A stretch of 64,000 nucleotides of DNA from a bacterium (GTDB lineage Bacteria; Desulfobacterota; Deferrisomatia; Deferrisomatales; Deferrisomataceae). Where the stretch lies: contig JALUTY010000096.1 in assembly GCA_027021615.1 (NCBI GenBank), positions 33,006-97,005 on the forward strand. The letters run 5' to 3'. The notes beneath the pieces were generated by a model. That model had not been told where the DNA came from. It made no database searches and was given only the letters and a program-made list of their open reading frames with translations. Below, in pieces: positions 59,215 to 64,000 of this stretch (positions within the stretch are counted from its first letter, which is position 1; each line of letters opens with the position of its first letter). Position numbers and translations under genes: made by a program.

Positions 59215-59534
59215 AAAGCTGGAATGCTAGAAGGCTGGGAAGCCCCCTCAGGCCCCTGGGGCCCGGCAGTAGGGAGGGTAACTTTCATTGGTCCGGGGCC
59301 TTCACGCCGGAGGCATGGGGCCTGCGGTTCAGGAGCCAGAGTTCAGGGGACAGAAGCCAGAAAGAAGGCAAAGGCACTGTGGCCAAAGCGACGTCGTGGG
59401 ACCCACGGCCCGTCCCCTGACGTCTGTCCTCTGACCCCTGATTCCCATGCCCCCCGACTCCGATGCCGTGACGAGATTTCGACCGACGACCAACGACTGA
59501 CGACCAACGACCAACGAACCCCAAGGATCACTGC
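59215..59534. other. 320-base repeat-rich spacer between rlmN and mtnP
   Basis: Begins with AGAAAGCTGGAATGCTAGAAGG-type 8-mers (59212-59243; pieces AGAAAGCT, AGAAGGCT). Then 59273-59330 matches 8024-8082 of copy A closely (AGGGTAACTTTCATTGGTCC region and GGCATGGGGCCTGC). It ends with GACCAACGA-type 7-mers (59481-59520). No gene, terminator or clear promoter found. Confidence 0.55.
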
Positions 59535-60413
59535 ATGGACAGGGCGATCGGAATCATCGGAGGAAGCGGGCTCTATGAGATGGAGGGGCTCACCGACGTT
59601 CGGGAGGTGGAGGTGTCCACCCCGTTCGGGGCGCCGTCCGACGCCCTGATCGAGGGGCGCCTGGGCGACCGGAGGCTCGTGTTCCTGCCCCGCCACGGAC
59701 GGGGTCACCGGTTCTTGCCCTCGGAGGTGCCGTACCGGGCGAACGTCTGGGCCCTGAAGTCCCTCGGGGTGGAGTGGGTGATCTCCATCTCGGCCGTGGG
59801 CAGCCTCGAGGAAGGGGTGGCGCCGGGCCACATCTGCCTGCCCGACCAGTTCCTGGACCGCACCTGGGGCCGGGAGAGCACGTTCTTCGGCGACGGCATC
59901 GTGGGCCATGTGGCCATGGCCGACCCGGTGTGCCAGGCCCTGCAGCAGGCCGTGTGGGAGACCCGCGAGGCCGTGGGCGTGCCGTTCCACCGGGGCGGGA
60001 CCTACGTGTGCATCCAGGGGCCTCAGTTCAGCACCCGGGCCGAGTCCTACTGGTACCGCTCCCTCGGCGCGCGGGTCATCGGCATGACCAACGCCACCGA
60101 GGCCCGGCTGGCCCGGGAGGCGGAGCTCTGCTACACCACGGTGGCCCTGGTGACCGACTACGACTGCTGGCACGAGACCGAGGAGGAGGTGAGCGTGGAG
60201 GCCGTGCTCGAGGTGCTCCACCGCAACGTGGACACCGCCCGAAAGATCGTGCGCGAGGCCGTGGGCCGAGTTCCGGCCGAGCGCTCCTGCCCCTGCGCCG
60301 AGGCGGCCCGGTACGCGGTGCTCACCGACCCGGCTCGGATCCCTGCCGAGACCCGACGCCGGGTGGAGCTGCTGTTCGGCCGGTACCTCACGAGCGGGGA
60401 GGGGGAGGGATGA
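59535..60413 (+). CDS. mtnP: S-methyl-5'-thioadenosine phosphorylase
   Basis: A 292-residue class-I-fold nucleoside phosphorylase that splits methylthioadenosine to adenine and methylthioribose-1-phosphate. GIIGGSGLYEMEG, RHGRGHRFLPSEVPYRANVW and the purine/ribose segment NATEARLAREAELCYTTVAL are typical, and VTDYDCWHE is the loop seen in MTA-specific enzymes. It overlaps the PfkB gene (ATGA). Adenine released here could feed the adenine-deaminase-family enzyme at 10.9 kb. Confidence 0.92.
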   Translation: MDRAIGIIGGSGLYEMEGLTDVREVEVSTPFGAPSDALIEGRLGDRRLVFLPRHGRGHRFLPSEVPYRANVWALKSLGVEWVISISAVGSLEEGVAPGHICLPDQFLDRTWGRESTFFGDGIVGHVAMADPVCQALQQAVWETREAVGVPFHRGGTYVCIQGPQFSTRAESYWYRSLGARVIGMTNATEARLAREAELCYTTVALVTDYDCWHETEEEVSVEAVLEVLHRNVDTARKIVREAVGRVPAERSCPCAEAARYAVLTDPARIPAETRRRVELLFGRYLTSGEGEG

Positions 60414-61330
60414 GCGGCGATCTGCTCGTGGTGGGCTCGGTGGCCATCGACGCGGTGGAGACCCCGTTCGGCCGGGAGGACGAGGCCCTCGGGGGCTCGG
60501 CCCTCTACTTCACGGCGGCGGCGAGCCTGTTCGCCCCGGTGCGGCTCGTGGCCGTGATCGGCGAGGACTTCCCCACCGAGCGGGTGGGGTTCCTGGCGGA
60601 GCGGGGCGCGGACCTGTCGGGCCTGGTGCGGGCCGAGGGCCGCACGTTCCGGTGGAAGGGCCGGTACGGGTTCGACCTGAACGAGGCCCACACCCTGGAG
60701 ACCCACCTGAACGTGTTCGAGGGGTTCTCGCCGGAGCTCGCGCCGGCCCACCGCGCATGCCCCTACGTGTTCCTGGCCAACATCGACCCCGATCTGCAGC
60801 AACGGGTGCTCGATCAGGTGGAGGACCCGCGGTTCGTGGCCCTGGACACCATGAACTTCTGGATCGAAGGAAAGCGCAGCAGCCTCCTGGACGCCATCGC
60901 CCGGGTCGACATGGTGGTGCTCAACGAGGCCGAGGCCCGCATGCTGGCCGAGGAGCCCAACCTGGTGCGGGCCGCCCAGAAGATCCTGTCGTGGGGGCCC
61001 AAGGGCGTGGTGGTGAAGCGGGGCGAGTACGGCGCCATGTACTTCGCGGACGGCCACGTGTTCGCGGCGCCGGCGTTTCCCCTGGAGGAGGTGTTCGACC
61101 CGACGGGGGCGGGGGACACCTTTGCCGGCGGCATGATGGGGTACCTGTCCAGCACCGGCAACCTGGAGCCCGACAACATCCGCCGGGCCATCGTGTTCGG
61201 GTCGGCGATGGCGAGCTTCAACGTGGAGGACTTCAGCTTCCGCCGGCTGGAGCGCCTCACCTACGACGAGGTGGCCTCCCGGTACCGCCAGTTCAAGACG
61301 CTCACGGAGTTCGAGGCCGAGGTGGGATGA
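60410..61330 (+). CDS. PfkB-family (ribokinase-like) carbohydrate/nucleoside kinase
   Basis: A 306-residue PfkB kinase. N-terminal LLVVGSVAIDAVETPFG and GGSALYFTAAASLF, and the C-terminal catalytic motif DPTGAGDTFAGGMMG with the base aspartate, are intact. Translation is coupled to mtnP. In this pairing a role in recycling methylthioribose or a nucleoside is possible, but the family is too broad to assign the substrate; adenosine and sugar kinases are both in range. Confidence 0.88.
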   Translation: MSGDLLVVGSVAIDAVETPFGREDEALGGSALYFTAAASLFAPVRLVAVIGEDFPTERVGFLAERGADLSGLVRAEGRTFRWKGRYGFDLNEAHTLETHLNVFEGFSPELAPAHRACPYVFLANIDPDLQQRVLDQVEDPRFVALDTMNFWIEGKRSSLLDAIARVDMVVLNEAEARMLAEEPNLVRAAQKILSWGPKGVVVKRGEYGAMYFADGHVFAAPAFPLEEVFDPTGAGDTFAGGMMGYLSSTGNLEPDNIRRAIVFGSAMASFNVEDFSFRRLERLTYDEVASRYRQFKTLTEFEAEVG

Positions 61331-61353
61331 GGGGGGGCTATGAACCCGGCGGG

Positions 61354-61606
61354 TAAACAGGCGCTATCGCTCCCTGCTCGGAGGGGCAAGGGGCCTGCCG
61401 GAGAGCCGGGCGCGGCCCCATAGCCCGCCGCGCAGCGCCTCGGACGTTCGGACCGCGAAATGGCTCGGATTCCATCGAGTTGTCGTGTAACCAGCTCTTC
61501 GGTCCTGTGCCTGCGCGGCGAATCTCATGCTCGGCTTCGCGCCCGGCCGGAGGCAGGTGCCTTGCCCCACCCCCCGAGGTGACGCGCCTAATCTGTCGCC
61601 GGGTTG
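61354..61606 (-). repeat. Dispersed ~250-bp element, copy H (reference copy)
   Basis: The most complete copy, minus orientation relative to copy B. The ends AACAGGCG...GGGGCAAGGGGCCTGCC (61356 onward) and, on the other strand, AACCCGGCG...GGGGCAAGGCACCTGCC (from 61605) are imperfect inverted repeats of about 45-55 bases. It lies between the PfkB gene and the convergent response-regulator gene and touches the latter's stop codon. No ORF with family features spans it. Confidence 0.8.
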
Positions 61607-61963
61607 CTAGCTGCAGTATCGCCGGATCTGCTGATGCAGCTCGGTGAGGTCGGCGGACTTGGCCACGCACCCATTGGCGCCCAGGGCCAGGGCCTCGTGG
61701 GCGGGCTCGCAGAACGCGGAGAACACCACGACCGGCATCTTCGGGTAGCGTGCCCGGATGCGGCGGAGCACCTCGAGGCCGTCCATGCCGGGCATCTTGA
61801 GGTCGAGGATCACGAGGTCGGGGGAGCGGTCGTCCAGCAACCGCAAGGCCTGGGGACCGTTGGCGGCGGCGAGCACCTCGTGCCCCGCCGAGGAGAGTTC
61901 CTCTTGGAGCAAGAACCGAATGTTATCGTCGTCGTCGACGAAAAGGATGCGGCCCACCGCCAT
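61607..61963 (-). CDS. Single-domain CheY-like response regulator
   Basis: A 118-residue receiver domain without output domain. Acidic pocket residues near D10-D12 (ILFVDDDDNIR), phospho-acceptor D54 (LVILDLKMPGMDG), the conserved Thr/Ser position in VVVFSAFCEP, and the lysine in CVAKSADLTEL are present. Such proteins act by docking to partners or in phosphorelays. A good promoter lies upstream. The hybrid kinase at 46 kb is a possible but unsupported partner. Confidence 0.9.
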   Translation of the reverse strand: MAVGRILFVDDDDNIRFLLQEELSSAGHEVLAAANGPQALRLLDDRSPDLVILDLKMPGMDGLEVLRRIRARYPKMPVVVFSAFCEPAHEALALGANGCVAKSADLTELHQQIRRYCS

Positions 61964-62774
61964 GACTCCTTCCTGCCCCTCCCCCGCGTCCCGGCCGGGA
62001 AGTAAACCGCGCCAAAGATACCGGGCCGCTCCCCGGTGTCAACCGTTTTTTCTCGTGGTGGCTCTTTTTTTGGCCGCCTGCGCCGGTAACAAGGAGGCCG
62101 TCAGACGCCAGGCCAAGGCGGCCTACCAGCTCGGGGTCGCGTTCTTGGCCGAGGGCCGGCCGGCCCCGGCCCTGCGCGAGTTCACCAAGGCGGCCCGGCT
62201 CACCCCCGACGATCCCGAGGTGCACAACGCGCTGGGGCTGGCGTACTGGGCCCGACAGGAGGTAGGGCAGGCCGAACGGGGGTTTCGCAGGGCCGTGGAG
62301 CTCAAGCCCGACTATTCCGAGGCATGGAACAACCTGGGAGCCCTGTACCTCTCCATCGGCCGGTACGGGGAGGCGATCGAGGTGCTCCAAAAGGCCCTAG
62401 ACAACGTGTTCTACGGCACCCAGGAGAGGGCCCTGACGAATCTGGGCTGGGCCCTGTACAAGCAGGGGCGCCTTGTGGAGGCCCAGCGCCGCCTGCGCGA
62501 GGCCCTGGAGGTGGCTCCGGGCTTCCCCCTGGCCCACAAGGACCTGGGGATCTTGCTCTACGATCGGGGGGAGTATGCAGAGGGCTTGGAGCATCTCACG
62601 CGGGCCGCAGAATCGTTGCCCCGGGATGCCGAGGTGTTCCTGTACCGGGGCCTGACGAGGCTGCGCACCGGCGATCGGGACGGCGCCCGCACCGATTTCG
62701 AGCAGGCCTGGAGGCTGGCGCCTCGGACGGATGTGGGCAAGTCGGCAAAGACCTATCTGGATCTCGTGGAGTAG
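61962..62774 (+). CDS. TPR-repeat lipoprotein
   Basis: A tetratricopeptide protein of up to 270 residues. The hydrophobic stretch FFLVVALFLAAC followed by AGNKEAV is a lipoprotein signal with lipobox. Five to six TPRs follow (AAYQLGVAFLAEGRPAPALR, VHNALGLAYWARQEVGQAER and so on). The ATG at 61962 is the only in-frame start that gives basic residues before the hydrophobic core, but it makes a 39-residue signal and overlaps the response-regulator start by 2 bases. GTG at 62055 would leave the signal too short. The start is therefore doubtful. It resembles PilF/PilW-type pilotins only in general plan. Confidence 0.72.
   Translation: MTPSCPSPASRPGSKPRQRYRAAPRCQPFFLVVALFLAACAGNKEAVRRQAKAAYQLGVAFLAEGRPAPALREFTKAARLTPDDPEVHNALGLAYWARQEVGQAERGFRRAVELKPDYSEAWNNLGALYLSIGRYGEAIEVLQKALDNVFYGTQERALTNLGWALYKQGRLVEAQRRLREALEVAPGFPLAHKDLGILLYDRGEYAEGLEHLTRAAESLPRDAEVFLYRGLTRLRTGDRDGARTDFEQAWRLAPRTDVGKSAKTYLDLVE
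62015..62042 (-). promoter_or_regulatory. Sigma-70-type promoter of the response-regulator gene
   Basis: Minus strand: perfect TTGACA (62042-62037), 16-base spacer, TATCTT (62020-62015). Predicted start near 62008, 45 bases before the ATG. It lies inside the annotated 5' end of the TPR gene, which is one reason to doubt that start. Confidence 0.7.
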
Positions 62775-62816
62775 CCCGGAGGGGGTTCGGCAACCGGCAG
62801 ACCGAGGAGGACGCCC

Positions 62817-63668
62817 ATGGCCACCACCGAACACGAGCCCCGTCCCTCCGAGCCTCACCGGTTCGGCCCGGCACTGAGAGAGGCCCGGGAGGCCGCAGGT
62901 CACACCCTGGAAGAGGTTGCCCACGCAACCCGGATTCGGCGAAGCTACCTCGAAGCCCTGGAGGCCGAGGACTGGGGCCGGGTGCCGAGGGGGGTGATCG
63001 GGCGGGGGTTTGTGCGGCTGGTGGCCAAGGAGATCGGCGCGCCTGAGGCCGAGCTGCTGGATCTGTATCACCGCTGCCGGCCCGACGAGGCCTCGGTCCC
63101 CGCCCGGAGACTGCCCGAGCCCGACTGGGAGGTCTCCTTGCGCGGGGGAAGGCGCCGGCTCCTGCCCGGCGGTCTAGGGCTGGTTCTGGTGATGGCGGGC
63201 CTCGGGGCGGGGTGGTGGTTCTGGGGGGGGGCGGTGCCCCCAGCCCCGCAGGGGCCGGCAGTGGAGACGGTCGCGCCGGGCGGGAGCACCCCGGCAGGGG
63301 AAGGGGATGGGGCCGCTGCGCCCGAACCGGAGGTGCCGGCAGAGGCCCGGGCTCCCGAGCCCCCCCCGGGCCGGGAGGCGCCGGCGGAGGAAACCGCAAC
63401 GCGGACGACCGCCCCGTTCACCCTGGAGATCCGAGCCACGGAGAAGGCCTGGGTTCGGGTGGTGGCCGACGGCGGTGAGCCGGACGACCAAGTGTTCCAG
63501 CCCGGAGAGAAGCGCACCTACGAGGCCCGCAACGGGTTCTCCGTGAAGCTGGGCAACGCCGGCGGGGTACGGTTCGTGTGGAACGGCACGCTCCTCAAGG
63601 TGCCCGGTCGGCCGGGGGAGGTGAAGGAGGTGCGGCTGCCCGCGGAGCTGGAGGCCTTGCTGCCGTGA
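62817..63668 (+). CDS. RodZ-like helix-turn-helix membrane protein (DUF4115)
   Basis: A 283-residue protein with the RodZ plan: a cytoplasmic Cro/C1-type helix-turn-helix (about 15-85, LREAREAAGHTLEEVAHATR and RRSYLEALEAEDW), one transmembrane helix (about 120-141, LLPGGLGLVLVMAGLGAGWW), a Pro/Ala/Glu-rich linker, and a C-terminal beta domain of the DUF4115 type (FTLEIRATEKAWVRVVADGG, NGFSVKLGNAGGVRFVWNG). RodZ links MreB to the cell-wall elongation machinery. Its stop overlaps the next gene (GTGA). Confidence 0.85.
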   Translation: MATTEHEPRPSEPHRFGPALREAREAAGHTLEEVAHATRIRRSYLEALEAEDWGRVPRGVIGRGFVRLVAKEIGAPEAELLDLYHRCRPDEASVPARRLPEPDWEVSLRGGRRRLLPGGLGLVLVMAGLGAGWWFWGGAVPPAPQGPAVETVAPGGSTPAGEGDGAAAPEPEVPAEARAPEPPPGREAPAEETATRTTAPFTLEIRATEKAWVRVVADGGEPDDQVFQPGEKRTYEARNGFSVKLGNAGGVRFVWNGTLLKVPGRPGEVKEVRLPAELEALLP

Positions 63669-64000
63669 TCGGTTGGTCCGGCGACCCCTTGGCCGCGGCC
63701 GCGGCCACGGCCTTGGGGCCCGCGTTCCGGGCCGAGGTGGCCGTGGTGCTGGGGTCGGGGCTGGGAGAGGTGGCGGGGCCCCTGGAGCGATCTGTTCCTT
63801 TTGCTCGGGTGCCCGGACTGTCGTCCTGTGGGGTGCCGGGCCATGCGGGAAGGGTGGGGATCGCGAGGGTGGCGCAGACGCGGGTCGTGGTGTTCCAGGG
63901 TCGGCGCCACCTCTACGAGGGGATCTCCCCGGGCCAGGCCGCGTTCCCGATCCGCTTGGCCCGGCGGCTGGGGGCCGGACTGGTGGTGCTGTTCGCTGCG
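63665..64000 (+). CDS. Purine nucleoside phosphorylase, 3' end outside window
   Basis: The first 112 residues of a PNP/MtnP-family enzyme that cleaves purine nucleosides with phosphate; the gene runs off the right edge. VVLGSGLGEVAG (phosphate loop), GVPGHAGRVGIA and VVFQGRRHLYEGISPGQAAFP are the trimeric PNP signature. The GTG start at 63665 overlaps the RodZ-like stop. It is the second phosphorylase of this fold within 4 kb of mtnP. Confidence 0.9.
   Translation, partial: MIGWSGDPLAAAAATALGPAFRAEVAVVLGSGLGEVAGPLERSVPFARVPGLSSCGVPGHAGRVGIARVAQTRVVVFQGRRHLYEGISPGQAAFPIRLARRLGAGLVVLFAA

Noticed and set aside
1..64000. tRNA or rRNA genes
   Set aside because: No stretch with a T-loop GTTCRANYC flanked by matching acceptor arms, and no rRNA-like sequence, was recognised by eye; a covariance search would settle it.

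Overview
The window is about two-thirds or more G+C, uses GTG and TTG starts in places, and carries a Gram-negative gene set (TolC-type outer-membrane protein, lipoproteins with lipoboxes, periplasmic binding protein, PEP-CTERM envelope protein). The order rimP-nusA-infB-DUF503-rbfA-nrnA-truB, an 11-subunit-type complex I without NuoEFG, a PEP-CTERM system with sigma-54-like promoters and larE/larB fit a Desulfuromonadia/Desulfobacterota-like ('deltaproteobacterial') anaerobe. That placement is inference from gene content; no rRNA or tRNA gene was found.

Layout. 1-6,830 (minus): translation/transcription operon rimP-nusA-infB-DUF503-rbfA-nrnA-truB, with a promoter and a terminator-like hairpin before rimP. 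6,830-9,543 (minus): an ArsP/DUF318-type permease and a TolC-family protein. 9,738-12,974 (plus): a Cys-rich OB-fold-like protein of unknown function, an adenine-deaminase-family protein and a ComEA-like protein. 12,983-20,000: two FeeM-like N-acyltransferases (divergent), an AMP-forming ligase, a B12-binding radical SAM enzyme and a diaminopimelate-decarboxylase-like enzyme, possibly a small biosynthetic cluster. 20,220-23,650: a small membrane protein with a TlpA-like redox protein, then larE-larB for the nickel-pincer cofactor. 23,827-27,102: a PEP-CTERM protein behind a sigma-54-like promoter and a PrsT-like TPR lipoprotein. 27,176-29,961: a thioesterase and a chemoreceptor with a 7-Cys insert. 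30,376-42,409 (minus): the nuo operon (A-B-C-D-H-I-J-K, two MrpD/NuoL-like subunits around an 88-residue membrane protein, M, N). 42,807-51,334 (plus): DUF6485 protein, Tex, ferritin, hybrid histidine kinase and a fused M1-M28-PDZ peptidase. 51,401-58,066 (minus): a small membrane protein, then a corrinoid region headed by a cobalamin riboswitch with its own terminator: ABC-2 exporter pair, cbiL, FecCD permease, ATPase and binding protein. 58,171-64,000: rlmN, mtnP, a PfkB kinase, a CheY-like regulator, a TPR protein, a RodZ-like protein and the start of a purine nucleoside phosphorylase.

The least explained material lies between genes. A dispersed element of about 250 bp with imperfect inverted ends occurs in full or part at least eight times in both orientations. 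Separate tandem 7-mer (GTCGTTS-like) and 8-mer (CGTCCYAR-like) arrays, some forming large inverted repeats, lie in spacers and even inside the nuo operon.

Functional threads: energy conservation with an NADH-module-less complex I; metal and corrinoid handling (riboswitch, cbiL, binding-protein transporter, ferritin, lar genes); envelope and exopolymer biology (PEP-CTERM, PrsT, acyltransferases); and purine salvage (adenine-deaminase-family protein, mtnP, pnp).
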